From Deltaproteobacteria bacterium (GTDB lineage Bacteria > Desulfobacterota > Binatia > HRBIN30 > CADEER01), in the NCBI GenBank assembly GCA_029262455.1, contig JAJCZJ010000112.1, forward strand, positions 62,001-126,000: 64,000 nucleotides of DNA, written 5' to 3'. Numbering within the stretch: the stretch's first letter is position 1; every line of letters begins with the position of its first letter. A program made the position numbers and the translations under genes. Under the pieces are notes generated by a model. It was not told where the DNA came from. It saw nothing but the letters and a program-made list of their open reading frames with translations, and made no database searches. Positions 1-10,803 of the stretch are shown in pieces.

Positions 1-433
1 CGGAAGTGCCAAATTCGTCGACCTGAACCGAGTGATCGATGACTAAATCCACCGGGATTTTGGGATTGATCCGCGAAGCATCCGCGCCCAATCGCTTCAC
101 TGCATCCCGCATCGCCGCTAAATCGACGACCGCCGGGACCCCGGTAAAGTCCTGCAACAGCACTCGGGCCGGCATGTACGGAACTTCCCGTTCGCCGCCG
201 CCACCATCCCAGGCGGCAATTGCCTCGACGTCCTCACCTCGGATCATCGCCCCATCCTCGTTGCGCAGGACGTTCTCGACCAGAACCCGGATACAGTACG
301 GCAGACCGTCGACTCCCTTCCCTGTCTCTTCGGACAGGGCGGCTAACGAAAAGTACGTGTAGTCCGTACCCGCTGCCTTCAATACTCTCCGCGCACCAAA
401 CGTATCTCGACCTGCCATGTCAGAACCTCCCAT
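1..433 (-). CDS. acnA: aconitate hydratase A, N-terminal part (runs off the window)
   Basis: This is the first ~140 residues of a TCA-cycle aconitase, interconverting citrate and isocitrate. The open frame reads leftwards past position 1 without a stop. Seen: an N terminus with GRDTFGARRVL, then YTYFSLAAL, LPYCIRVLVENVLRN, and near the window edge VLLQDFTGVPAVVDLAAMRD and VDLVIDHSVQVD, all typical of the AcnA/IRP1 family. The Fe-S cysteines would lie outside the window. Two in-frame ATGs, at 433 and 418, each sit behind an identical GGAGGTTCTGAC because ribosome binding site plus start are tandemly duplicated. The upstream ATG is used here; the downstream one gives a protein five residues shorter. 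Confidence 0.9.
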   Translation of the reverse strand, partial: MGGSDMAGRDTFGARRVLKAAGTDYTYFSLAALSEETGKGVDGLPYCIRVLVENVLRNEDGAMIRGEDVEAIAAWDGGGGEREVPYMPARVLLQDFTGVPAVVDLAAMRDAVKRLGADASRINPKIPVDLVIDHSVQVDEFGTS

Positions 434-445
434 GTCAGAACCTCC
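416..445 (-). repeat. 15-bp tandem duplication of ribosome binding site plus start codon of acnA
   Basis: On the minus strand the unit GGAGGTTCTGACATG occurs twice head to tail, so two complete Shine-Dalgarno/ATG pairs, both in frame, precede acnA. The second copy adds Met-Gly-Gly-Ser-Asp to the protein if the first ATG is used. Seen directly. Confidence 0.85.
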
Positions 446-560
446 CTGGGGTTGCCGATTCGAGGCCGCGGTCCACGACAAATGGGACTCGCGAAGCCTC
501 GGAAAAACAATCAGCTTCTAACTTATGGCTTTGGCCGGGCAACGGCAACGCCGGTGGCCC

Positions 561-1394
561 TCATCCGCCTCGTTCCAAACGCCGTTTCGTAAAGGCGTCA
601 TCATCGAGTCCCGTGTTGAATTGCAACGATCGCACGACAGCAACCGTGTGGCTCCCTGCATCCACGTTGAAGATCCGCAGCTCGTGTGGCGCCGGAATCC
701 CGTCAACCTGGCGAATATCCTTGAGCCGGAGTGTCTTCAGCACAACCCCATCGGCGTCGAGAAAGTCGTAGCGCCGGACCAAAAAATCACCCAAGCCGAC
801 CCACAGCCGCATTTCCCCATAGCTGACGTCCTGCTTGGGTGTCGGGACCAGCCGCAGCACCGCACAGCTTACACCTTCGAGGTCTTCCTCGCGCAACAAT
901 GTGCTGTTGGCATCTTCGACTCCCCAACGCACGACTTCCATCATTAGGCCAAGATCTTCGTAAGAGAAGTCCGTGCCGACAAAACTCTCCTTTTTTCGAG
1001 AACCGGTAATCTGACGCACCCGCTTCGACGACGGTAGGTACAGCCACTGCCGGTCCGGGCCGTCGGCATCAACCCATTGCAGAAATCCGACTCCCCTCGC
1101 TTGGGGAGGTTCTCGAAAGAACAAAATCGTCCGGCTCGAATCCTTCCCCTGGCGCTTGGTCCACATCTCGAGGCTGCGCTCGCGCACGCCTCCGCGACGA
1201 TCGGTGATCTGCAATCCCAACTCTTGCCGCCGGTCACGCCAATCCCGGGTACTGCGGCTAAGCTCCGCGGCGCGGTCGAGGATCTTCCTCGACCGCGGAT
1301 CGTCGTTCTCGGATTGCGTTGCGTCCGCCAGCGCAATGCCGATCAACAGGCCGGCCAAGGTGAGAGTCGTGTAGATCAGGAATCGGAAGCGCAT
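561..1394 (-). CDS. outer-membrane lipoprotein-sorting (LolA-like) protein
   Basis: A 277-residue exported protein. Residues 1-24 form a signal peptide (RFRFLIYTTLTLAGLLIGIALADA). The mature part has the periplasmic LolA/LppX-like fold signature of COG2834: SLEMWTKRQGKDSSRTILFF, then QWLYLPSSKRVRQITGSRKKESFVGTDFSYEDL, typical of uncharacterised outer-membrane lipoprotein-sorting proteins often next to RND-type exporters. Expected role, by family: a periplasmic lipid or lipoprotein carrier. It starts 5 bp after pgsA, so the two are probably co-transcribed. No exporter gene is adjacent, so the partner is unknown. Confidence 0.8.
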   Translation of the reverse strand: MRFRFLIYTTLTLAGLLIGIALADATQSENDDPRSRKILDRAAELSRSTRDWRDRRQELGLQITDRRGGVRERSLEMWTKRQGKDSSRTILFFREPPQARGVGFLQWVDADGPDRQWLYLPSSKRVRQITGSRKKESFVGTDFSYEDLGLMMEVVRWGVEDANSTLLREEDLEGVSCAVLRLVPTPKQDVSYGEMRLWVGLGDFLVRRYDFLDADGVVLKTLRLKDIRQVDGIPAPHELRIFNVDAGSHTVAVVRSLQFNTGLDDDAFTKRRLERGG

Positions 1395-1399
1395 CGCCG

Positions 1400-1963
1400 T
1401 CAGTTCTCGTCGTCGACGCTACCGTGCCGCTGATGCCACAGCAAACCGAGGTAAACGTACTGTACGCCCGATGCCGCCGAGACGAGCGCTGTCAATCCAA
1501 TCATGCACCGGATGAACCAGGTGAGCGGAAGGTCTGGCCTGGCCTCACCGACCAAAGCGAATCCGACTGTGAACAACTGAACGAACGTACTCATCTTGCC
1601 GAGCCGACTGGGATCGATCTCGACCCACTCTTGATCGACGACAAAAATCGACACGTACCCCAGAACGACGATCACGTCGCGCATGACGACGAGGGTCACC
1701 AACCAAGCCGGCAACAAACCCGCCAGGCCGAGCATCAAGAACGAGCTCAACAGCAAGAGCTTGTCCGCGATCGGATCCATCACGGCCCCAAGACTCGATC
1801 GCGAGTCCGTCAGCCGCGCCACCGATCCGTCGACGACATCGGTCACTCCGGCGCCCACCAACAAGACAAACGCCGCCGCGTAGTTGTTGCGGGCCAGGAG
1901 CGTCAAGAAGACGGGAATCGCAATGATTCGCAGCAGGGTGAGGAAGTTCGGAAGGGTCAGCAC
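1400..1963 (-). CDS. pgsA: CDP-diacylglycerol-glycerol-3-phosphate 3-phosphatidyltransferase
   Basis: Catalyses the committed step to phosphatidylglycerol, transferring a phosphatidyl group from CDP-diacylglycerol to glycerol-3-phosphate in the inner membrane. The CDP-alcohol phosphotransferase motif D-x2-DG-x2-AR-x8-G-x3-D-x3-D is complete at about residues 42-68 (DVVDGSVARL ... GAVMDPIADK). Several hydrophobic segments follow, and the length (187 residues) is normal. The N terminus LTLPNFLTLLRIIAIPVF is classical for PgsA. It lies in a minus-strand run after hflX and before the LolA-like gene. Confidence 0.92.
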   Translation of the reverse strand: MLTLPNFLTLLRIIAIPVFLTLLARNNYAAAFVLLVGAGVTDVVDGSVARLTDSRSSLGAVMDPIADKLLLLSSFLMLGLAGLLPAWLVTLVVMRDVIVVLGYVSIFVVDQEWVEIDPSRLGKMSTFVQLFTVGFALVGEARPDLPLTWFIRCMIGLTALVSAASGVQYVYLGLLWHQRHGSVDDEN

Positions 1964-2034
1964 GGTGCGGGGATTGTACGCAATGCACGGAGTTTGGGAA
2001 ACTCCCGCGTTCCAACGGTCGAGATGCCGGCGAC

Positions 2035-3309
2035 TCAGATCGGATCAACCGCGACCTCCGGCACAGAGAGCGCCAGCTCCTTGCGCACTCGCCCTGCCAC
2101 CGCCGCCGGGACATATGCCACCACGTCAAACGAATCCTGCGCCTCGCTGAGAGCTTCCTGGACAACCCGACCACTCCGGTGCAACGCGGCCATCAAGTCG
2201 GCCCGGCCGATGGGAATCACGACACGCAGCTTCTCCTGTTGCGCTGCCAGCATCGTTCCGATCTGCCTCAGCAATTGCTCGGTCCCGTCTCCGGTCTTTG
2301 CAGAAACCCGACAAACCGCACCACTGACCGTCGGCAGATGCTGCTCTGAGCCGAGCTTGTCCGACTTATTGAAGACGGTAATACGCTGCCGGTCCCCAGC
2401 CCCGATATCCCCGAGAACTCCGTTCACGACTTCGATTTGCTCAGCGGCCAGTTTGTGCGACCCGTCGACCACATGCAGCAACAAACTCGCTTTGCTCACC
2501 TCCTCGAGCGTGCTCTCGAAGGCTTCGACAAAACTGTGCGGAAGCTTGTGGATGAAGCCAACTGTGTCGACCACCAACGTCTCCAATCCGTCCGGCAGCT
2601 TGAGCATGCGTACCGTCGGATCGAGTGTGGCGAACAGCTTATTCTCGACCAACACGCCAGCCTCGGTGAGGGAATTCATCAAGCTCGATTTGCCCGCATT
2701 GGTATAGCCTACCAGGGCAACGATCGGGTACGGGACACTGGCGCGTTTTGATCGATGCAGGCCTCGAGTCCGCTTCACCTGCTTGAGCCGCCGACGCAGC
2801 ATCGCAATGCGCTCGCGCACACGCCGTCGGTCGACTTCCAACTGCGTCTCACCGGGGCCGCGCGTACCGACGCCTCCACCGCGCTGCCGCGACAGGTGAA
2901 GCCACTGCCGTGTCAGCCGCGGCATCAGGTACTGCAACTGAGCCAACTCGACCTGCAGTTTACCCTCTTGGCTGGTGGCTCGCTGAGCAAAGATGTCGAG
3001 AATGAGCTGCGTCCGATCAACGACCTTCGTGCAAAACATCTTCTCCAGATTCCGCTGCTGCACCGGTGTCAGCTCATCGTCAAACAGCACCGCTTGAGCA
3101 TGGACGCTCTCGATCAAGAGTCGAATCTCTTCGATCTTGCCGGAGCCGATCAGCGTCCGCGGATTTGGCTTTTTGAGGGTCTGCACGGCACTCGCCGCTA
3201 CTTCTAGACCGGCAGTCGTGGCGAGGCTCGCCAGCTCGCGCAAGGACTCTTCGGCGTCGAGCAAGTCCGCCGTCTGCCTTTCGACAGCGACCAGCACCGC
3301 TCGTTCCAT
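2035..3309 (-). CDS. hflX: ribosome-associated GTPase HflX
   Basis: HflX binds the 50S subunit and splits stalled or hibernating ribosomes. The protein has the N-terminal glycine-rich HflX domain with the KKPNPRTLIGSGKIEEI signature, a basic GGVGTRGPGETQLEVDRRR linker, and a G domain with G1 GYTNAGKS, G3 DTVGFI and G4 NKSD. The frame is open up to 3348, but the ATG at 3309 is preceded by GGAGG with a 5-nt spacer and gives MERAVLVAVE, so that start is preferred (424 residues). It follows dnaE on the same strand. Confidence 0.92.
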   Translation of the reverse strand: MERAVLVAVERQTADLLDAEESLRELASLATTAGLEVAASAVQTLKKPNPRTLIGSGKIEEIRLLIESVHAQAVLFDDELTPVQQRNLEKMFCTKVVDRTQLILDIFAQRATSQEGKLQVELAQLQYLMPRLTRQWLHLSRQRGGGVGTRGPGETQLEVDRRRVRERIAMLRRRLKQVKRTRGLHRSKRASVPYPIVALVGYTNAGKSSLMNSLTEAGVLVENKLFATLDPTVRMLKLPDGLETLVVDTVGFIHKLPHSFVEAFESTLEEVSKASLLLHVVDGSHKLAAEQIEVVNGVLGDIGAGDRQRITVFNKSDKLGSEQHLPTVSGAVCRVSAKTGDGTEQLLRQIGTMLAAQQEKLRVVIPIGRADLMAALHRSGRVVQEALSEAQDSFDVVAYVPAAVAGRVRKELALSVPEVAVDPI

Positions 3310-3387
3310 GTTCGCCTCCATCAGCGACCCAACCACGCTGCGCCACAACCAGTCAAGCTGGAAAATTCCTCGCTCGTCGAAGCCACT

Positions 3388-6300
3388 TCACTGAAACGAC
3401 GTCGTCCCGACACCGAACAAACATTCGACCGCATCCACCATGCCATCAGTTACGGCAACCCGCAGAGCGCTCGGGAGCTCGATCACCGTTTCCGTTTCGT
3501 CGGGAAGCAGTAGATGCAAAAAGGCCGGACATGTACCCGAGTGCGCTTCCAGCGCACCTCGCAGCTGGCGCAATCCATCCTCGTCGATGCGGTCAGCCCG
3601 CAACGCAAAGTGCACCTGATTGACGGCCTGCTCGCGCTCGTCGACCAGCAACAGAACTTCATCGGCGATGATCTGGCATCGCTCGTCCCCGACCTCGAGC
3701 GTCCCCTTGATGCAGACCGGTTCGTCCGTCGAAAAGTCTGTCTCGGTCCTCCGGTACGTCTCCGGCCAACAAATGACCTCGACCGTGCCGGTCTTGTCCT
3801 CGAGGGTAAAACTCGCGTAGCGGTCGCCCTTGCGGCTATTGCGCAAACGCAGACCTTGGATCACACCGCTCACCGCAACCTTGCCAGATTCTTGCCGCGA
3901 TCGCAGCTGCATCGTCGTCGCGCTAATGACGTGCTTGAGATGGCGTTCGTACTTATCCAGCGGATGCCCCGATATGTAGAAGCCCAGAGCCTCGCGCTCG
4001 GCCTTGAGCATCTCTTTGTCCACCCAAGGTGCGACATCGGGCAACGGCGGCTCCGGCGTGACCCCGCTGCCACCACCCGAAAACAATCCCATCTGATTGC
4101 TCTCGGCATCGCGGGCCTCCGAAGCGGCCCATTGCAGTGCGAGGTCGAGCCCCTCCAACAATCGACGCCGCGACTCGCTGGTGAAGTCAAACGCGCCGCA
4201 CTTGATCAAACCTTCGACCACCTTCTTATTGACCTGCTTGCCCTGCGTCCGCTTGCAAAACTCTGCCAATGACACAAAGGGGCCCTCGTCGTCGCGTACA
4301 GCGAGGATCGAGTCGATGGCCTTCGCACCGACGCCCCGAACTGCACCCAAACCAAAGCGGATGGGCCGAACACCGCTACTCTCCGGCGCCAAAACTGTGA
4401 AGGCCTCGCGGCTCTCATTGACGTCTGGCGGCAGAATCCGAATCCCGTGATCGCGGCACTCGGCGATGTTCTTGAACGTCTTATCCGTATCGCCCATCTC
4501 CAACGTCAACAGTCCGGCGAGAAACTCCTCGAGGTAGTGAGCTTTGAGATAGGCGGTCTGATACGAAATCAGTGCGTACGCAGCCGAATGCGACTTGTTG
4601 AACCCGTACATCGCAAACGTTTCCATCTGATCGAAGATCTCGGTCGCCTGCTTGTCGGCGACGCCGAGCTCGCGTGCCCCACCGACGAAGCGATCGCGCT
4701 CGACCTTCATCTTCTCGGCGTCTTTCTTGCCCATCGCCCGACGCAAGTTGTCCGCATCGCCCAACGAGTAACCCGCTAGCACCTGGGCGATCTGCATCAC
4801 CTGCTCTTGGTACACGATAACACCGTACGTCGGCTCGAGGATCGGCTTCAGCTTGGGGTGCGGATACGAGACCTCTTCCTTACCGTGCTTGCGCTTGATG
4901 TAGAGGTCGACCATGCCGCTATCGAGCGGCCCCGGCCGGAACAGAGCGAGCACGGCGACGATTTCCTCGAACGTGCTCGGCCGCAGCTGCGCCAGCAGCT
5001 TGCGCATGCCGCTCGACTCCATTTGAAAGACACCGATCGCATCGGCTCGGATCAGAAGTTGATACGTCGCCTTGTCGTCGAGCGGCAGCGTCGCCAGATC
5101 GACCTCGATGCCGCGACCATCGCGAATCCGGCGCACGATGTTCGACAGCAAGGTGAGTGTCTTGAGCCCCAGGAAGTCGAACTTGATCAATCCGATGTCT
5201 TCGATATGCGGACCGGAGAACTGCGTCATGACGCTGCCCTCTTTGTCCACGAAGAGAGGCAGATCCTCGACCAACGGCCGGCTACCGATCACAATGCCGG
5301 CGGCGTGCTTCGACGCGTGTCGCAACAAGCCCTCGAGACGCAGCGCAAAGTCGAAGAGCTGCTCGTCGCGCCCGCCCTTCTTACGCATCTCCTTGAGGCG
5401 CGGCTCCATCTCCAACGCCTGGGCAAGCGGAAAGTCCTTGCCCTGCTTCGGCGCCGGATACATCTTCGCAATGCGGTCTGTCTCGCCAAAGGTAAAATCG
5501 AGCACGCGCCCGACGTCTTTGATCGCGGCCTTCCCTTTTAGAGTTCCAAACGTCACGATCTGGGCGACGTGATCCTCCCCGTACTTCTCGCGGACATAAC
5601 GAATCACCTCGTCGCGCCGTTCGAAGCAGAAGTCCATGTCGATGTCCGGCATCGACTTGCGCTCTGGATTCAGAAAGCGCTCGAACAGCAGATTGTAGGG
5701 AATCGGGTCGAGATCCGTGATTTTGAGCGCCCACGCCACCAGACTGCCTGCGGCGGAGCCACGCCCGGGACCGACAGGAATGCCCTGCGCTTTGGCGTAG
5801 ATGGTAAAGTCGGACACGATCAGGAAGTAGCCCGAGAAACCCATGTCGTGGATGACCTTGATCTCGTGTTCGAGGCGTTCCTTGTACTCGGTCTCCCGCT
5901 CGTCGCTCCAATCATCCTTCGCACGCAGCAGCTCGAGACGCTCGTCCAAGCCTTGCTGTGCATCACGCTCCAGTTGCTGCTCCAAGGTGAGGCCTTCGGA
6001 CGTCGCAAACACCGGAAACTGATAGCGCCCGAACTCGAGCTCGAGGTCGATCCGCTTGGCGATATCGACGGTGTTCGAAATCGCCTCGGGCGTATCCGGG
6101 AACGCAGCCAACATCTCCTCGGCACTCTTGACGTAGAGTTGATCGGTGCCAAAGCGCCACCGGCTCTCGTCACTCAGAGTCTTCCCCGTCTGAATACACA
6201 GCAGCACGTCGTGCGCGTGCGCGTCTTCGGGACTGAGGTAGTGACAGTCGTTGGTCGCCACCAACGGCAGGGAGAGCTCGTGCGCCAGCCCGACCAAGGC

Positions 6301-6876
6301 CTGGTTGGCGTGATCCTGCTCCTTCAAGTGGTTGTCTTGGATCTCGACGTAGTACCGCCCGTCGAACATCTGGCGATACTCTTCCATCACGGATTTGGCA
6401 CGATCGAGGGACCCTGCCGCGATCGCACGGTTGACCTCACTTGCCAGACACCCGGACAGCGCGATCAGGCCACCGTTGAATTCCTGCAGCAGCTCCTTGT
6501 CGATGCGCGGCTTGTAATAGAACCCTTCGGTATAGGCCATCGTCACCAGCCGGCAGAGGTTCTGGTAGCCTTCTTTGTTCATCGCCAGCAGGACCATGTG
6601 GTAATTGCCGGCGGTCTCGTGATCGTCGCCGCGAACAACACGCTTCTTGTCGCGACGGTCACCGGGCGCGACGTACACCTCGCATCCGATGATCGGTTTT
6701 ACGCCGGCCTTCGCCGCTGTCTTGTAGAACTCGACCGCGCCGAACATGTTGCCGTGATCGGTCATCGCGACCGCCGGCATTCCACACTCATTGACCCGCG
6801 GCACTAGGTTCTTGATCTTGTTGGCGCCGTCCAAAAGGCTGTACTGCGTATGAAGATGCAGATGAACGAAGCTCAT
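3388..6876 (-). CDS. dnaE: DNA polymerase III subunit alpha
   Basis: Replicative polymerase catalytic subunit (1162 residues, a typical DnaE1 length). In order: N-terminal PHP domain (FVHLHLHTQYSLLDGA; TDHGNMFG), the C-family polymerase core with VGPGRGSAAGSLVAW and catalytic acidic residues in PDIDMDFCFERR, the fingers region, the tandem helix-hairpin-helix part near QVNKKVVEGLIKCGAFD, and a C-terminal OB domain (SGVIQGLRLRNSRKGDRYASF). It lies between guaA and hflX on the same strand, with 71 bp to guaA. Confidence 0.97.
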   Translation of the reverse strand: MSFVHLHLHTQYSLLDGANKIKNLVPRVNECGMPAVAMTDHGNMFGAVEFYKTAAKAGVKPIIGCEVYVAPGDRRDKKRVVRGDDHETAGNYHMVLLAMNKEGYQNLCRLVTMAYTEGFYYKPRIDKELLQEFNGGLIALSGCLASEVNRAIAAGSLDRAKSVMEEYRQMFDGRYYVEIQDNHLKEQDHANQALVGLAHELSLPLVATNDCHYLSPEDAHAHDVLLCIQTGKTLSDESRWRFGTDQLYVKSAEEMLAAFPDTPEAISNTVDIAKRIDLELEFGRYQFPVFATSEGLTLEQQLERDAQQGLDERLELLRAKDDWSDERETEYKERLEHEIKVIHDMGFSGYFLIVSDFTIYAKAQGIPVGPGRGSAAGSLVAWALKITDLDPIPYNLLFERFLNPERKSMPDIDMDFCFERRDEVIRYVREKYGEDHVAQIVTFGTLKGKAAIKDVGRVLDFTFGETDRIAKMYPAPKQGKDFPLAQALEMEPRLKEMRKKGGRDEQLFDFALRLEGLLRHASKHAAGIVIGSRPLVEDLPLFVDKEGSVMTQFSGPHIEDIGLIKFDFLGLKTLTLLSNIVRRIRDGRGIEVDLATLPLDDKATYQLLIRADAIGVFQMESSGMRKLLAQLRPSTFEEIVAVLALFRPGPLDSGMVDLYIKRKHGKEEVSYPHPKLKPILEPTYGVIVYQEQVMQIAQVLAGYSLGDADNLRRAMGKKDAEKMKVERDRFVGGARELGVADKQATEIFDQMETFAMYGFNKSHSAAYALISYQTAYLKAHYLEEFLAGLLTLEMGDTDKTFKNIAECRDHGIRILPPDVNESREAFTVLAPESSGVRPIRFGLGAVRGVGAKAIDSILAVRDDEGPFVSLAEFCKRTQGKQVNKKVVEGLIKCGAFDFTSESRRRLLEGLDLALQWAASEARDAESNQMGLFSGGGSGVTPEPPLPDVAPWVDKEMLKAEREALGFYISGHPLDKYERHLKHVISATTMQLRSRQESGKVAVSGVIQGLRLRNSRKGDRYASFTLEDKTGTVEVICWPETYRRTETDFSTDEPVCIKGTLEVGDERCQIIADEVLLLVDEREQAVNQVHFALRADRIDEDGLRQLRGALEAHSGTCPAFLHLLLPDETETVIELPSALRVAVTDGMVDAVECLFGVGTTSFQ

Positions 6877-6947
6877 TGCCCTAACCTCCCCACCATCAGC
6901 GCGTCGAATTCACGGCCCGCTGCACTCACAACCTACCGTACCCGAAA

Positions 6948-8480
6948 TCACTCCCACTCGATCGTCGCCGGTGGCTTCGACGAAATATCATATACCACCC
7001 GATTGACTCCCTGCACCTCGTTGATGATCCGACTCGAGATCTTCGCCAATAGATCGCCCGGCAACCTGCTCCAGTCAGCCGTCATCCCGTCGACACTATC
7101 GACAGCACGAATCGCCACCACGTTCTCGTAGGTGCGCTCGTCGCCCATCACGCCAACCGTCCGTACCGGCAACAACACTGCGAACATCTGCCAAATCTTA
7201 TCGTACCAACCGGCGCGCCGCACTTCCTCGTGCAGGATCGCGTCCGCCGCTTGCACAATACCCACCCGCGCCTCGTCCACCGCGCCGAGGATACGGATCG
7301 CCAGCCCCGGACCCGGAAACGGATGCCGACCAATGAGATCTCCAGGCAGGCCGAGCGCCAATCCGAGCGCGCGCACTTCATCCTTGAAGAGCTCGCGCAG
7401 CGGCTCGACTAGCTTTAACTTCATCCGCTCGGGCAACCCACCGACGTTGTGATGCGACTTGATGGTCGCCGACGGCCCCTTGAACGAAACCGACTCGATC
7501 ACGTCTGGGTACAAGGTACCCTGCGCGAGGTAGGAAACGTCATCGAGCTTGCCCGCCTCTTCCTCGAATACCTCGATGAAGGTCAGTCCAATGGCCTTGC
7601 GCTTCTTTTCCGGGTCTTCCTCACCCGCCAAGCGATCCAAGAATCGTTTCCGCGCATCGACCGCCTTGATGCGACAGTCCATCGCCTCACCGAGAACCGA
7701 CATCACGGTGGTTGCCTCGTCGCGCCGCAGGACGCCGTTGTCGACGAAGATACAGGTCAGCTGGTCTCCGATGGCGCGGTGGATGAGCGCCGCCGTAACC
7801 GTCGAATCCACTCCCCCACTCAGGCCGCAGACCACACCATCCGACCCGACAAGCTCCCGAATCCGCTCGGTTTCGCGCTCGATGAAGTTGTCCATCGTCC
7901 AATCCGCCGTGGCGCCGCAGATCCGCAGGACAAAATTTTCGAGGACTTCGCGACCGCGCGCAGAATGGACGACCTCCGGATGGAACTGGATCGAGAACTG
8001 CCCCGATTCTGCGTCGCGACACGCCGCCACGGGCGAGTTGTCGCTATGGGCCAGGACCACCCAGCCCGGGGGCATCCGCTCGAGCCGGTCGCCGTGACTC
8101 ATCCAAACCGGGGTGCTCGTCCCACGAGAGAAGCCGGCAAACAGACCTTCGGCATCGTCGATGACGAGATCCGCCGGGCCGAACTCACGATGGTCCGCGC
8201 GCTCGACCGCACCGCCTGCTCGCTGCGCCAGAACGCCCATCCCATAGCAAATGCCGAGCACCGGGACGCCGAGCTCCGTGACGCCCGGGTCCGGCATCGG
8301 TGCGTCGTCCGCATAGACGCTGGCTGGCCCGCCCGAAAGAATCACCCCTTCGGGCTGGATCGCGCGAATTCGATCAATCGATAGATTGAAGGGATGGATC
8401 TCGCAGTAGACATGCGCCTCACGCACACGTCGCGCGATTAGCTGCGTATACTGCGAACCGAAATCGAGGATCAGAATCAT
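6948..8480 (-). CDS. guaA: GMP synthase (glutamine-hydrolysing)
   Basis: Converts XMP to GMP using glutamine and ATP, the last step of guanine nucleotide synthesis. The class I amidotransferase domain has the nucleophile Cys in GICYGMG and the His-Glu pair in QFHPEV. The ATP pyrophosphatase domain has [16 protein letters not shown], and the C-terminal dimerisation domain ends normally in PPATIEWE. Length (510) is normal. It starts 6 bp after the guaB stop, so guaB-guaA is an operon, the usual arrangement. Confidence 0.97.
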   Translation of the reverse strand: MILILDFGSQYTQLIARRVREAHVYCEIHPFNLSIDRIRAIQPEGVILSGGPASVYADDAPMPDPGVTELGVPVLGICYGMGVLAQRAGGAVERADHREFGPADLVIDDAEGLFAGFSRGTSTPVWMSHGDRLERMPPGWVVLAHSDNSPVAACRDAESGQFSIQFHPEVVHSARGREVLENFVLRICGATADWTMDNFIERETERIRELVGSDGVVCGLSGGVDSTVTAALIHRAIGDQLTCIFVDNGVLRRDEATTVMSVLGEAMDCRIKAVDARKRFLDRLAGEEDPEKKRKAIGLTFIEVFEEEAGKLDDVSYLAQGTLYPDVIESVSFKGPSATIKSHHNVGGLPERMKLKLVEPLRELFKDEVRALGLALGLPGDLIGRHPFPGPGLAIRILGAVDEARVGIVQAADAILHEEVRRAGWYDKIWQMFAVLLPVRTVGVMGDERTYENVVAIRAVDSVDGMTADWSRLPGDLLAKISSRIINEVQGVNRVVYDISSKPPATIEWE

Positions 8481-8486
8481 CGCCGA

Positions 8487-10252
<1,766 letters not shown>

Positions 10253-10768
10253 ATGCTCATCACCCTCGACGGCCTAAGCCCTCAAGTCGCCCCCAGCGCT
10301 TACGTCCAGGCGACAGCCCAAGTGATCGGCGACGTCCGTATCGGGCCCCACAGCAGTATTTGGTTCAACACGGTCCTGCGTGGCGACGTTCACTCCATCC
10401 GCGTTGGAGCGCGCACCAGCATCCAGGACAACTCGACGGTGCACGTCACCAGCGGTCGCTACGCGACCGAGATCGGCGACGATGTCACTGTTGGCCACGG
10501 CGTCATCCTGCACGGTTGCACCATCGGCGACGGCTCCCTCGTCGGCATCGGAGCGATCGTCCTCGACCACTGCGAGGTCGGCGAGCAGTCCCTGATCGGC
10601 GCCGGCTCCCTGCTCGCCCCAGGCACCATGGTCCCGCCGCGATCGCTGGTCCTTGGCCATCCGGCCAAGGTCAAGCGCCCGCTGCGCGCCGAAGAACTCG
10701 CCAAACTGAAGAGGTCGGCCGAGAACTACGTCCTCAACGGAGCTCGCTACAAAGAACAAGGAATCTAG
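10253..10768 (+). CDS. gamma-class carbonic anhydrase family protein (left-handed beta-helix)
   Basis: Hexapeptide-repeat protein of the YrdA/PaaY/CamH type. Seen: repeated [LIV]-G-x-x-x-x turns (VIGDVRIGPHSSIWFNTVL, SIQDNSTVHV, IGDDVTVGHGVILHG, IGDGSLVGIGAIV), the histidines of the metal site (VHV, GHGVILHG), and the C-terminal helix RAEELAKLKRSAENYV. The ATG at 10253 gives the canonical short N terminus (171 residues). Likely cytoplasmic and trimeric; actual hydratase activity is not guaranteed in this family. It is a single plus-strand gene between minus-strand operons. Confidence 0.88.
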   Translation: MLITLDGLSPQVAPSAYVQATAQVIGDVRIGPHSSIWFNTVLRGDVHSIRVGARTSIQDNSTVHVTSGRYATEIGDDVTVGHGVILHGCTIGDGSLVGIGAIVLDHCEVGEQSLIGAGSLLAPGTMVPPRSLVLGHPAKVKRPLRAEELAKLKRSAENYVLNGARYKEQGI

Positions 10769-10803
10769 TCGCGCTGCGGACCAGGCCGATCTCAGAAGGG
10801 CCT

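Noticed and set aside
1424-2707. 427-codon plus-strand frame opposite pgsA and hflX
   Set aside because: It is the antisense of two clearly conserved genes; the composition is Arg/Gln/His-rich and shows no family similarity. The same holds for the long plus-strand frames at 4807-5541, 5569-6807, 8535-9641, 15217-16188 and 31434-33260.
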